DNA of 64,000 bases, taken from contig NZ_ADKM02000122.1 of assembly GCF_000178155.2 (NCBI RefSeq), forward strand, positions 124,001 to 188,000. The letters run 5' to 3'. The stretch's first letter is position 1. The number at the start of each line of letters is the position of its first letter. Under the pieces are notes generated by a model. The model was not told the DNA's origin. It made no database searches and saw only the letters and a program-made list of their open reading frames with translations. Shown here one piece after another: positions 8,154 through 17,006 of this stretch. This stretch comes from Hominimerdicola alba 8 (GTDB taxonomy: Bacteria; Bacillota; Clostridia; Oscillospirales; Ruminococcaceae). The translations under genes were made by a program, and so were the position numbers.

Positions 8154-9284
8154 ATGAAAAATATACTGACTGTTATAATAACATTTTTGATGGTGATAGT
8201 TTTCTGTCCGCACGTTTATGCTGAAATGAATAATAAACAGCTTGATGACCTGAAATATAAGATAGAAGAGCGAATAAGTTCGGCGCTTGATGATGATACT
8301 GAAAACGAACTGAGAGATGCAGGTATCACACCTACAGACATCGACAGTCTGACAGGGCTTGACCAGCGCAGTTTTTTCGCTTCACTATGGGATAAGTTCA
8401 CCGAGATGCTGACAAAACCGCTCGTGATGTTGGGGCGTATACTGGCTGTTTCGCTTATATATTCGGCTATGAACATGCTGTGTACTGAAAACAGCGAACT
8501 TACTGATGTTTTCGGTACTTTGTGCGTTATCTGCGTGGTGACTGTTATGGCTGAAAGTCTTTCTGACAGCTTTGAGAGGCTGCAAAACTCGGTAAACAGT
8601 ATCAATACCTTTATGATATCCTATATACCGATTTTTTCTGCTGTTACAACAGCAGGCGGTCATGCTGCGACTGCGGGTGTGTACAGCGCATCAACAGTAC
8701 TTGTTTGCGAAGCTGCCGAGTTAATTTCTTCAAAGCTGCTTATACCGCTTTTATCGACCATAACAGCACTGTCAGTGGTTTCAGTGACCGACCCTAAACT
8801 TAAGATATCAGGATTTACTGATGCTTTACGCAAGCTGACAACATGGCTGCTTTCTACAGTGATGCTGGTTTTTGTCGGGCTGCTGACAATACAGGGGGTG
8901 ACAGGCAAGGCGGCTGATGACCTTGTGTCACGTACATTGAGGTTCACAGCCTCCAGCTTTATACCTGTTATCGGCAGTTCTGTATCAGACGCATTCCTTG
9001 CGGTTAAAAGCGGTGCAGGGGTGATAAAAGCGGCAGTTGGCGGTTTCGGTATGATCGCCGTTTTTCTGATAGCTTTGCGTCCGTTCATGCTGATCATCTC
9101 AATGAAACTGACCATATGGGCTGGGCGGATCGCCAACGAACTTCTTGGTATACAGAGGACAGCAGAGTTCTTAAAGAATATAAACTCGGTACTGTCGATA
9201 GGGCTTAGCATTCTCATTGCCATAACAGCCGCTTTTTTGATAGCTACAGCGGCACTGATGGCTGTGATGACAGGGGGCGGCTAA
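8154..9284 (+). CDS. spoIIIAE: stage III sporulation protein AE
   Basis: The 376-residue protein has an N-terminal signal or anchor helix (LTVIITFLMVIVFCPHVYA), an extracytoplasmic helical stretch, then about seven membrane helices in the C-terminal two thirds. This is the permease-like SpoIIIAE layout. GGGATAG precedes ATG 8154. It is essential for channel function in Bacillus; here function is inferred from homology and operon order. Confidence 0.92.
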   Translation: MKNILTVIITFLMVIVFCPHVYAEMNNKQLDDLKYKIEERISSALDDDTENELRDAGITPTDIDSLTGLDQRSFFASLWDKFTEMLTKPLVMLGRILAVSLIYSAMNMLCTENSELTDVFGTLCVICVVTVMAESLSDSFERLQNSVNSINTFMISYIPIFSAVTTAGGHAATAGVYSASTVLVCEAAELISSKLLIPLLSTITALSVVSVTDPKLKISGFTDALRKLTTWLLSTVMLVFVGLLTIQGVTGKAADDLVSRTLRFTASSFIPVIGSSVSDAFLAVKSGAGVIKAAVGGFGMIAVFLIALRPFMLIISMKLTIWAGRIANELLGIQRTAEFLKNINSVLSIGLSILIAITAAFLIATAALMAVMTGGG

Positions 9285-9285
9285 A

Positions 9286-9810
9286 ATGACTGCGATACGA
9301 ACGGCAATTATGACAGCTTGTTTTATGGGGATAGTCAGTACAGTTTTGAATATCCTGTCACCTGTGAACAGTCTTAGGAAACACCTTATGTCGATACTCG
9401 GTTTGATATCGCTTCTGGCTGTGATAAGACCTTTTATGGCTGAGGGCTTTGAACTTTCGTTTGACGAGATAGATTTCGGGAACAGCATAAGGTCTGAAAC
9501 GGAAAGTGTTGACCGCAGTTTTGAAGATATATTTCTGGAACAAGCTGAGGTGGAATACGATGAATATTTCTATGAACTGCTGAATAAGAATGATATCAGA
9601 ACAGAAAAAGTCAGATGCACGCTCAGACTAAACGGTGATAATGAACTTGAACTTGTATCGGTGGAGATAAAAATAAGAGATATCTCTCAGCGTGAGAGCG
9701 CAAGATATCTGATAGAGAATGAAACATCTGGGACAGAGATAATAATATTACAGGCGGAAAACGATGGAACAGCTGAAATTACTGATAAACAAACTGAAGA
9801 ACAGTCCTAA
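9286..9810 (+). CDS. spoIIIAF: stage III sporulation protein AF
   Basis: The 174-residue protein has two N-terminal membrane helices (about 5-25 and 35-52) and a soluble C-terminal ring-building-motif-like domain ending in a charged tail. It starts one base after the spoIIIAE stop and overlaps spoIIIAG by 47 bases. SpoIIIAF is a membrane ring component of the mother-cell channel. Confidence 0.88.
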   Translation: MTAIRTAIMTACFMGIVSTVLNILSPVNSLRKHLMSILGLISLLAVIRPFMAEGFELSFDEIDFGNSIRSETESVDRSFEDIFLEQAEVEYDEYFYELLNKNDIRTEKVRCTLRLNGDNELELVSVEIKIRDISQRESARYLIENETSGTEIIILQAENDGTAEITDKQTEEQS

Positions 9811-10309
9811 CAAAATAAGGATAGCAATGGTGATGGGTATTGCAGGTATGATACTTATAATGATCTCGGAAGTCATACCTGACAAAAAGAGAGCACCTGA
9901 GCCTGAAAGCGGATCTGAAACGACTTCCGATGAAGCAGATACTTTCAGAAAAAGCACTGAGAATGAACTGAGATCACTTCTGGAAAAGATAGAAGGCGTT
10001 GGTGAGTGCGAGGTAATGGTGTCGGTTGAGGGTACTACAGAATATGTCTATGCTCAAAATATAAGCCGATATACTGATGAAGATGCCGACAGAAAAAGCG
10101 ATAAACTTGACGAGAACATAGTCATAATTGAAAACAGCAGCGGCAGGCAGGCACTTGTCAGACGAGTAATTCGTCCGCAGATAAGCGGGGTAGTGGTAGT
10201 ATGTGAGGGAGGAGGGGACATAAGGGTAAATGAGAGGGTGCTCAAAGCAGTATCGACCGCCCTGAACATTTCTTCGGGCAGGGTGTGTGTTGAATCTAAA
10301 AGCAAATAG
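9764..10309 (+). CDS. spoIIIAG: stage III sporulation protein AG
   Basis: The 181-residue protein has one N-terminal membrane helix (IRIAMVMGIAGMILIMISEV), a low-complexity linker and a ring-building motif domain (about 75-175) with EGVGECEVMVSVEGTTE. In Bacillus SpoIIIAG forms a 30-fold ring with a large pore. The long overlap with spoIIIAF is normal for this operon. Confidence 0.92.
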   Translation: MEQLKLLINKLKNSPNKIRIAMVMGIAGMILIMISEVIPDKKRAPEPESGSETTSDEADTFRKSTENELRSLLEKIEGVGECEVMVSVEGTTEYVYAQNISRYTDEDADRKSDKLDENIVIIENSSGRQALVRRVIRPQISGVVVVCEGGGDIRVNERVLKAVSTALNISSGRVCVESKSK

Positions 10310-10325
10310 AAAGAGGTACATATTT

Positions 10326-10871
10326 ATGAGAAAGCCAAGTTTGGTAATAGGTAAGAAACAGATCGTACTTGCAGGCATGACACTGATGCTGGGCATAGCG
10401 GTGTATGCAAACTATGCAGTGTCTTCTTCGGGGGTGGATATCAAGGCTACGGACAAGATAGAACGCCAGAGCATAAATTACGGGGAAGCTGAACTTGTCA
10501 GCGCTGACAAGAACAGTGAGGACTATTTCTCGCAAGCGCGTATCGACCGAATGAATGCAAGAGATGAAGCAAAGGAAACGCTAAAGACCATAATCGGCGG
10601 CGGAGATGCCACTGAAGAAGAAAAGGCAGTCGCAGCAGAAGAAGCCGCAGCGATGACAGGTCTTATGGAGTCAGAGAATAAAATAGAGTCACTGGTGAAA
10701 GCGGCAGGTTTTACCGACTGTGTGTGCTACCTTGATGGCGACAACGCGAATATCGTAGTCAAGGCAGGTCCCGACGGACTTATCGCCAGCGAAGCCGCAC
10801 AGATAAAAGATATCCTGTTAAGCGAAATAACTGTACCCACAGAAAATATACGTATTTTTGATGTTGCCTGA
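10326..10871 (+). CDS. spoIIIAH: stage III sporulation protein AH
   Basis: The 181-residue protein begins MRKPSLVIGKKQIVLAGMTL, a short tail plus membrane helix, and ends with a ring-building domain (about 110-180) homologous to secretin and YscJ/FliF domains. It binds forespore SpoIIQ across the septum, if SpoIIQ is present. An upstream in-frame ATG at 10287 lies inside spoIIIAG; AAAGAGG before ATG 10326 decides the start. An acidic alanine-rich stretch (EEEKAVAAEEAAA) lies mid-protein. Confidence 0.93.
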   Translation: MRKPSLVIGKKQIVLAGMTLMLGIAVYANYAVSSSGVDIKATDKIERQSINYGEAELVSADKNSEDYFSQARIDRMNARDEAKETLKTIIGGGDATEEEKAVAAEEAAAMTGLMESENKIESLVKAAGFTDCVCYLDGDNANIVVKAGPDGLIASEAAQIKDILLSEITVPTENIRIFDVA

Positions 10872-10892
10872 AAAGGTAAATACTCCTGAATA

Positions 10893-10939
10893 CCCGCACC
10901 GACGATGATAATGTATCAGCGTGGTGCGGGGCTTTTTTT
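10893..10939 (+). terminator. intrinsic terminator after spoIIIAH
   Basis: CCCGCACC (10893-10900) pairs with GGTGCGGG (10923-10930), with a small inner GATA/TATC pairing in the loop, followed by seven T's. It ends the spoIIIA operon. Confidence 0.88.
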
Positions 10940-10988
10940 GCACAAAAATAAAAAATTGTTAACTTATAAAAAAAACACGTAAAAATAC

Positions 10989-11017
10989 TTGTATCTATGA
11001 GAAAAATATGTTATAAT
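10989..11017 (+). promoter_or_regulatory. promoter of the Asp23-nusB-recN operon
   Basis: TTGTAT (10989-10994), a 17-base spacer, and TATAAT (11012-11017) preceded by TGT (extended -10). It drives a co-directional set of genes up to recN. Confidence 0.8.
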
Positions 11018-11077
11018 AATCTCAAGTATACAGTTATAGGGTGCTGTGCCCTCAGCTTAATGACGGGAGGTCTAATT

Positions 11078-11428
11078 ATGTCAGAAAATACCAATAAGGT
11101 CGAGAAAAGTCTTCACATAAATCAGGACGTTATCGCGCAGATAATTACCAACTCTATTACCGAGATAGACGGCGTTTACGGCGTTGCGCCTGTAATGAAG
11201 ACCCCCAGACAGATCTGGCTCAGACAGGAGAGTATGGGAAATATAAGGATAGGTCTGGTCGATGATGTGCTTTCTGTTTCCATCGGCGTTATACTCAACA
11301 ACGGTACTAATGCCATAGCTGCTGCTGAGCAGATACAGGAGCAGATCAAGAGTTCGGTGCAGACCATGCTGGGGCTCACTGTCGCAAAAGTCAATGTAAC
11401 TGTTTGCGGTGTACATTTTACCGAATAA
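11078..11428 (+). CDS. Asp23/Gls24 family envelope stress protein
   Basis: The 116-residue protein has the Asp23 core: an N-terminal strand with NQDVIAQIITNSITEIDGVYGV, then VLSVSIGVILNNG and a C-terminal VAKVNVTVCGVHF strand. Asp23-like proteins are abundant and linked to the membrane and cell-wall stress. The frame is open from 10997, but that start overlaps the promoter; GGGAGG (11065-11070) precedes ATG 11078. Position before nusB is conserved in Clostridia. Confidence 0.9.
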   Translation: MSENTNKVEKSLHINQDVIAQIITNSITEIDGVYGVAPVMKTPRQIWLRQESMGNIRIGLVDDVLSVSIGVILNNGTNAIAAAEQIQEQIKSSVQTMLGLTVAKVNVTVCGVHFTE

Positions 11429-11451
11429 TAAATTTTGTTAGGAGTGTTCGT

Positions 11452-11865
11452 GTGGCAAGTAGACATGATATAAGACAGGCTGCTTTTTTGCTGTCTTTTG
11501 AAAAACTCTTTTTAGACGAGGAGCTGGAATCTCTATTTGAAGGTGCTGAGGAACTTGGCGAATTTTTACTGTTGAATGACGATGTAAAGGATCTTGTTCG
11601 CTGTGTCTTCGATAAGCAGGAAGAACTTGATTCAATAATCTCAAAGTATTCCGACAAACGTGCGCTGAACCGTATACCTAAAGTTGATCTGGCTGTGCTT
11701 AGGATAGCTATATATGAGGCACTTTATGATGATAAAGTCCCGGTTAACGTGGCTATAAGTGAAGCTGTCAGCCTGACTGAGAAGTATGCGCTGGAACCGG
11801 ATGTTTCATTCGTTAACGGTCTGTTGGGTGCTTTTTCAAAAGAACTTAAAAAGGACGAGGGCTGA
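11452..11865 (+). CDS. nusB: transcription antitermination factor NusB
   Basis: The 137-residue all-helical RNA-binding protein joins NusE (S10) on boxA of rRNA leaders. It begins MASRHDIRQAAFLLSFEKL and contains RIPKVDLAVLRIAIYEALY and VAISEAVSLTEKYA, both typical. GTG 11452 follows TAGGAG at 11440-11445; an upstream ATG at 11404 lies within the preceding gene. Its TGA overlaps the next ATG by one base. Confidence 0.94.
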   Translation: MASRHDIRQAAFLLSFEKLFLDEELESLFEGAEELGEFLLLNDDVKDLVRCVFDKQEELDSIISKYSDKRALNRIPKVDLAVLRIAIYEALYDDKVPVNVAISEAVSLTEKYALEPDVSFVNGLLGAFSKELKKDEG

Positions 11866-12806
11866 TGGGGCTCTATCTTGGGATAGATACAAGTAATTAC
11901 AGGACAAGCTGTGCGCTGTATGACAGTGTTACAGGTGATAACAAGTCATGCAGAAGACTGTTGCCCGTAAAGCAAGGTGAACGCGGACTGCGTCAGAGCG
12001 ACGCTGTTTTCCATCATACAAAACAGCTGCCCGAACTAATGGAAGAACTGTTTGAGGAGCGCCGTACTCTTACGGGGTGTGCATATTCGTATGCACCAAG
12101 AGAAGTTGAGGGTTCTTATATGCCATGTTTTCTTGTGGGCGAGAATGTTTGCAGAGCGGTGGCGGCAGCTGAATGTCTGCCAATAAGCTGCACATCTCAC
12201 CAGAAAGGTCATGTACTGGCAGCACTCTATTCCTGCGGTAAGCTGGGGCTTCTTGATAATGACGAACCTTTTCTTGCATTTCATGTCAGCGGCGGCACGA
12301 CAGATATGCTGCTTTGCAGACGGGATGAAGTAAAGGTCGTTTCTTTGACTGAGATAGGACATTCGTCTGACCTTAAGGCGGGGCAGTGCATAGACCGGCT
12401 TGCAGTAAGGCTCGGATTGCCGTTTCCCGGCGGCGAAGAACTTGAAAAACTCGCGCGAAACAGCAGCAGAGATTTTAAGATCAGACCTTCTGTAAAGGGG
12501 CTTGACTGCTCGCTGTCAGGTGTCGAGAACAAGTGCTGTAAGATGCTTGAAGCAGGTGAACCCCCCGAAGATGCTGCTAAATTCTGTCTGACATATATTT
12601 ATGAAACGATACGCGCGATGACATCCGCGGGTATTGAAAAGTACGGCAGAATGCCTGTTATCTACGCGGGCGGAGTCATGGCAGACAGACTTATCGCTGA
12701 TAAACTTGCAGAGCAGTTCGATGCTTATTTTGCATCTCCCGAACTGTCGGGCGACAATGCTGTCGGCATAGCAATATATGCGGCACTGAAAGGAAAAAAA
12801 GTATGA
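11865..12806 (+). CDS. TsaD/Kae1-like paralogue, function uncertain
   Basis: The 313-residue ASKHA-fold protein resembles TsaD (Gcp), the enzyme that adds threonylcarbamoyl to A37 of ANN-decoding tRNAs. It keeps a YLGIDTSNY start, the iron-binding HxxxH as HQKGH, and VSGGTTDML in the nucleotide site. It is shorter than bacterial TsaD (about 335-345) and lacks the usual C-terminal DDNAAMIG-type motif, having SGDNAVGIAIYAAL instead. Clostridia often carry this second copy between nusB and xseA. It may be a specialised or inactive paralogue; a true tsaD is expected elsewhere. Overlaps nusB and xseA. Confidence 0.78.
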   Translation: MGLYLGIDTSNYRTSCALYDSVTGDNKSCRRLLPVKQGERGLRQSDAVFHHTKQLPELMEELFEERRTLTGCAYSYAPREVEGSYMPCFLVGENVCRAVAAAECLPISCTSHQKGHVLAALYSCGKLGLLDNDEPFLAFHVSGGTTDMLLCRRDEVKVVSLTEIGHSSDLKAGQCIDRLAVRLGLPFPGGEELEKLARNSSRDFKIRPSVKGLDCSLSGVENKCCKMLEAGEPPEDAAKFCLTYIYETIRAMTSAGIEKYGRMPVIYAGGVMADRLIADKLAEQFDAYFASPELSGDNAVGIAIYAALKGKKV

Positions 12807-13993
12807 GCGTTCTGACAGTCAGCCAGCTAAACAAGCTGCTGGCGTTCAAAATAAAGCAAGAGTTGAAATTCAAAGGGGTTGCCGTCAAAGGCGAAATAGC
12901 TAATTTCAATGTGCATTACAAGACAGGTCACGCATTTTTCAGCATCAAGGACGAATCAAGTTCTATCAGATGTGTGATGTTTGCGGGTCGTGTAAAAAAA
13001 CTTAAAGCGCTGCCTGCTGACGGAATGAGTGTGCTGGTGATGGGCGCCGCTGATGTATATGAACGTGACGGGATTTGTCAGATCAATGTGACGGATATCG
13101 CTGTTCTGGGTGACGAAGGCATAGTTCATGCACAGAATGAACTTGTCAAAGAAAAGCTGAAAAAACAGGGAGTTTTTGATCGATCACGCAAAAAGCCGAT
13201 CCCGCTTGTGCCAAAGAAACTGGCGATAGTGACTTCACTTACAGGTGCGGCTTTACAGGATATACTGAATGTTGTCGGCAGGCGTTACCCTTTGTGCGTG
13301 GTGGAGGTCTATCCCGCAACAGTTCAGGGCGATACTGCACCCGAATCAGTTTGTAGGGCTTTGTATGCGGCTGATCTTAGCGGGGCAGATACGATAATAT
13401 TGTCGCGCGGCGGCGGCTCTGCCGAAAGTCTTGAGGCGTTCAATGACGAGTCGGTAGTGCTGGCGGTAGCTGCCTGCAAAACGCCTGTCATTTCCGCTGT
13501 GGGGCATGAGATCAACACTACATTATCCGACTATGCAGCAGATATGCGTGCCCCAACGCCATCAGCGGCAGCTGAGATAGCTACGCCCGATATCAGTGAG
13601 ATGTATTCGGCGCTGAGCGTTATGAGGGCGCGTCTTGACAGCAGTCTGGGCATTTATCTGCGCGGCAGGATGATAGATGTTGAAAGACTTGATACAAGGC
13701 TGAGATCTGTATCTCCTGCCAGAAGGGTCAACGAGTCCGAGAAGCGTCTGAGTGAGTTGGAAAAACATCTTAGAATGCTTATGGAAAACAGACTGAAAAT
13801 ATGCGATATGCGCCTTGAAAGAGGTGTATCTCAGCTTCAGATGCTAAGCCCTTTTAATGTTTTGAACAGGGGATATACACTGGTCGAGCGTGATGACAGG
13901 GCTGTCACGGCAGCATGTGAACTCAGTGATGGAGATGCCGTGAAAATCAGATTTGCTGACGGAAGTGTTGATGCTGTGATAAAAAAGAATTAG
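12803..13993 (+). CDS. xseA: exodeoxyribonuclease VII large subunit
   Basis: The 396-residue protein starts with an OB-fold domain (VSQLNKLLAFKIKQE to about 100, with GEIANFNVHYKTGHAFF). The nuclease domain includes TSLTGAALQDILN, SRGGGSAESLEAFNDE and VGHEINTTLSDYAADMRAPTPSAAAE, followed by a coiled-coil region and a short C-terminal segment FNVLNRGYTLV. ExoVII degrades single-stranded DNA. It overlaps the preceding gene by 4 bases. Confidence 0.95.
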   Translation: MSVLTVSQLNKLLAFKIKQELKFKGVAVKGEIANFNVHYKTGHAFFSIKDESSSIRCVMFAGRVKKLKALPADGMSVLVMGAADVYERDGICQINVTDIAVLGDEGIVHAQNELVKEKLKKQGVFDRSRKKPIPLVPKKLAIVTSLTGAALQDILNVVGRRYPLCVVEVYPATVQGDTAPESVCRALYAADLSGADTIILSRGGGSAESLEAFNDESVVLAVAACKTPVISAVGHEINTTLSDYAADMRAPTPSAAAEIATPDISEMYSALSVMRARLDSSLGIYLRGRMIDVERLDTRLRSVSPARRVNESEKRLSELEKHLRMLMENRLKICDMRLERGVSQLQMLSPFNVLNRGYTLVERDDRAVTAACELSDGDAVKIRFADGSVDAVIKKN

Positions 13994-13994
13994 A

Positions 13995-14034
13995 AGATCT
14001 CCCAAGAAATGCGTTGAATGTACGCGTGAGATCT
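13995..14034 (+). other. hairpin between xseA and xseB
   Basis: AGATCTC (13995-14001) is inverted as GAGATCT (14028-14034), with an inner GCGT/ACGC pair. No T-run follows. In an otherwise tightly packed operon this 63-base gap with a foldable element may be an mRNA processing or stability site that sets the XseA:XseB ratio. Confidence 0.5.
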
Positions 14035-14056
14035 GTAGACCGAGAGGCTGATATAA

Positions 14057-14245
14057 ATGACTTTTGAAGATAATCTTAAAAGACTTGACGAGATCGTCAG
14101 ACAGCTTGAAAGTGACAAGCTGCCACTTGACGAAGCACTTGAACTCTACAAAGAGGGCGTAGGGTTGACGGTGGAGAGCAAAAAGGCTCTTGAAAACGCT
14201 AAGCTGACCGTAAAAACTATGAACGGAGATAACGAAAATGACTGA
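14057..14245 (+). CDS. xseB: exodeoxyribonuclease VII small subunit
   Basis: The 62-residue helical hairpin protein begins MTFEDNLKRLDEIVRQLES and continues LPLDEALELYKEGV, the XseB signature. Several copies wrap one XseA subunit. It overlaps ispA by 8 bases. Confidence 0.95.
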   Translation: MTFEDNLKRLDEIVRQLESDKLPLDEALELYKEGVGLTVESKKALENAKLTVKTMNGDNEND

Positions 14246-15131
14246 GAATAACAAGCTGCTGATGAAAGCATATGCTGATAAAGTCGATGAGCAGCTGCTG
14301 AAATTTACAGAAAATAAGCCCGAATTGCAGGGCGTTGTGCTCGAAGCTATGGAGTATTCACTGACAGCCGGCGGCAAGCGCTTAAGACCTATGCTGATGC
14401 TGGAATTTTATCGTATGTGCGGCGGCGAAGACCTTGATAAAATGTTGAAACTCGCATGTTCGGTCGAACTTATACACACCTATTCGCTGATACATGACGA
14501 TCTGCCCTGTATGGACGATGATGATTACAGGCGCGGCAAACCATCGTGTCACAAGGCTTTTCCTGAGAATATCGCGCTGCTTGCCGGTGATGCACTGAAC
14601 ACCCTGGCATTTGAAGTTATCTCTGAATGTGCAATGGAAGGTACTATTTCTGCTGACAAGGCTGTTATGCTGATATCAGTGCTTTCCAAAGCCATCGGCA
14701 CTGACGGCATGATCGGCGGTCAGGTCATCGATCTGCAAACTGAGAATGAGGAGATAAGCATAGAAACGCTGAACACTCTTCAGTCTTGCAAGACAGGTGC
14801 GCTGATAGAAGCTGCCTGCGTTATGGGTGTTATCGCAGCAGGAAGGCTTGACCTGATACCTGCGGCGGCAGACTATGCACAGGCTATGGGCAGGGCTTTT
14901 CAGATAGTTGATGATATCCTCGATGTCACAGGCACTTTTGAAGAGCTTGGCAAGCCGATCGGCAGCGACAGCGAACAGCACAAGAACACTTATGTTTCTT
15001 TGCTGGGTCTTGAAAGGTCAAAACAGGTAGCATCTCAGCTGACTGTTCAAGCGCTGGCACATATCAAAAAGTTTGATAATAGTGAATTTATGTATGAGCT
15101 GACACAGGAACTGCTTGACAGACGCTCATGA
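14238..15131 (+). CDS. ispA: polyprenyl (farnesyl) diphosphate synthase
   Basis: The 297-residue trans-prenyltransferase condenses IPP with allylic diphosphates. The first aspartate-rich motif is DDLPCMDDD (87-95), preceded by GGKRLRP. The second is DDILD (225-229). The gene lies between xseB and dxs, the usual Firmicute ispA position, which supports C15 chain length over longer products. The exact product is inferred. Confidence 0.92.
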   Translation: MTENNKLLMKAYADKVDEQLLKFTENKPELQGVVLEAMEYSLTAGGKRLRPMLMLEFYRMCGGEDLDKMLKLACSVELIHTYSLIHDDLPCMDDDDYRRGKPSCHKAFPENIALLAGDALNTLAFEVISECAMEGTISADKAVMLISVLSKAIGTDGMIGGQVIDLQTENEEISIETLNTLQSCKTGALIEAACVMGVIAAGRLDLIPAAADYAQAMGRAFQIVDDILDVTGTFEELGKPIGSDSEQHKNTYVSLLGLERSKQVASQLTVQALAHIKKFDNSEFMYELTQELLDRRS

Positions 15132-15155
15132 TCTGTACGGAGGGATTTTAAGATT

Positions 15156-17006
15156 ATGGCTGAAAACAAAGCAGATCTTTACAGATTGAAACTGCCGGAA
15201 GACCTGAAAAAGCTGAGTTTTGCGCAGTGTGATGATCTTTGCAGACAGATAAGGACACTGCTTATCAAGACCGTTTCAAAAAATGGCGGTCATCTTGCAT
15301 CAAATCTTGGTACAGTTGAACTGACTGTTGCTCTGCACAGAGTATTTGAGTCACCTAAGGACAAGATAGTCTGGGATGTCGGGCATCAGGCATACACTCA
15401 CAAGATAGTGACAGGCAGGCTCGACAAATTTGCCACACTCCGTCAGGAGGGAGGTATATCAGGTTTTTGCAGACCCGATGAATCTGAGCATGACGCATTT
15501 ATCAGCGGTCACAGTTCAAATTCTATCTCAGCTGCACTGGGTATAGCTTATGCCAAAAAGCTGCAAGGTGACGAACATCATGCCATTGCTGTTCTGGGCG
15601 ATGGCGCAATGTCTGGCGGATTGAGTTATGAAGGACTCAATAACGCGGGCAAAAGTGAAACAAACATTATCGTTATACTCAATTATAACGAGATGTCTAT
15701 TTCACGCAACGTTGGCAGTATGGCAAAATATCTTTCGCAGATGCGCACAAAAAGTTCCTATTTAAAGACAAAGACTGCCGTTGAACGGGTACTTGATGTG
15801 ACTCCTGTAGTGGGTCAGCCTGTAAAGAAAGTCGTGCGTTCGTCGAAGAACGCATTCAAGAACATGCTGCTTCACAGCACATTCTTTGAAGATATGGGCT
15901 TTGAGTTCATCGGACCTCTCGATGGTCACAACATTGAAGAACTTGAGGCAGGACTCAGGACAGCAAAAGCGATGCACAAGCCTGTTTTCGTGCATGTGAA
16001 TACTGTCAAGGGCAAGGGCTATGCTCCTGCTGAAGCAAATCCGGGTGAGTTTCACGGAGTCGGTTCATTCGAGATATCAACAGGTAATCCTGATGTTGTC
16101 AGCGCCGACAGCTTTTCATCTGTAATGGGCAAAGAACTTTGCAGGCTGGCAAGAGCTGACAAGCACATTTGTGCTATAACTGCCGCAATGAAATACGGCA
16201 CCGGTCTGCAATATTTTGCGAAAAATTTCCCGGAAAGATTTTTTGATGTAGGTATTGCTGAGGAACATGCAGTGACATTCTGCGGAGGACTCGCTTCTTC
16301 CGGTATGATACCTGTTTTTGCAGTCTACTCGACTTTTTTACAGCGCAGCTACGACCAGATCATACACGATCTCTCAATTGGAGGACTTCATGCCGTCATC
16401 TGTGTTGACCGCGCGGGTATAGTCGGAAGTGACGGCGAAACACATCAGGGTATTTTTGATATTTCTTACCTGACATCGATCCCGAATGTTACTGTTTATT
16501 CTCCGTCAAACTATGATGAACTTCGGCTTTGTCTAAAAAAGGCTGTACTGGAGGATAAGGCTATCTCTGTAGTCAGATATCCGCGCGGACGCGAGGCTTC
16601 AAACAAAGTGCTTGACAGTGCAGGTACGGGTCATGTTCATATAAAAAATGGCGGAAATTCGCTGATACTGACTTATGGCAGAATGTTTGATAATGTATCT
16701 GCCGCTGTCGGAAAGCTGGGCAAAGACGGCTTAAAATGTGATGTGCTCAAACTTGTAAAAATATTCCCTATAGAAGATGAGATCGTTAAGATAATCAAAG
16801 AGTATGATAAGGTATACTTCTTTGAAGAAGCCTATAAGTTCGGATCGTTATCTGAAAAAATTGCGGCAGAGTGCGGTAACATAGAAGCATTCGCTATCGG
16901 TGATTATGTTCATCATGGTGAAACGGCTGATCTGCTTGACGAACTTGGGCTGTCTGCTGAAAAGATCTATAGAGTGATGAAAGAGAGGTCAAGCCATGCG
17001 ACTTGA
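15156..17006 (+). CDS. dxs: 1-deoxy-D-xylulose-5-phosphate synthase
   Basis: The 616-residue ThDP enzyme makes DXP from pyruvate and glyceraldehyde 3-phosphate, the first step of the MEP isoprenoid pathway. Landmarks are SNLGTVELTVALH, VGHQAYTHKI, the GDGAMSGGLSYEGLNNAG ThDP site, DGHNIEEL, and the C-terminal transketolase half with AEEHAVTFCGGLA and DRAGIVGSDGETHQG. It directly follows ispA, grouping two isoprenoid genes. The 3' end overlaps tlyA by 11 bases. Confidence 0.96.
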   Translation: MAENKADLYRLKLPEDLKKLSFAQCDDLCRQIRTLLIKTVSKNGGHLASNLGTVELTVALHRVFESPKDKIVWDVGHQAYTHKIVTGRLDKFATLRQEGGISGFCRPDESEHDAFISGHSSNSISAALGIAYAKKLQGDEHHAIAVLGDGAMSGGLSYEGLNNAGKSETNIIVILNYNEMSISRNVGSMAKYLSQMRTKSSYLKTKTAVERVLDVTPVVGQPVKKVVRSSKNAFKNMLLHSTFFEDMGFEFIGPLDGHNIEELEAGLRTAKAMHKPVFVHVNTVKGKGYAPAEANPGEFHGVGSFEISTGNPDVVSADSFSSVMGKELCRLARADKHICAITAAMKYGTGLQYFAKNFPERFFDVGIAEEHAVTFCGGLASSGMIPVFAVYSTFLQRSYDQIIHDLSIGGLHAVICVDRAGIVGSDGETHQGIFDISYLTSIPNVTVYSPSNYDELRLCLKKAVLEDKAISVVRYPRGREASNKVLDSAGTGHVHIKNGGNSLILTYGRMFDNVSAAVGKLGKDGLKCDVLKLVKIFPIEDEIVKIIKEYDKVYFFEEAYKFGSLSEKIAAECGNIEAFAIGDYVHHGETADLLDELGLSAEKIYRVMKERSSHAT

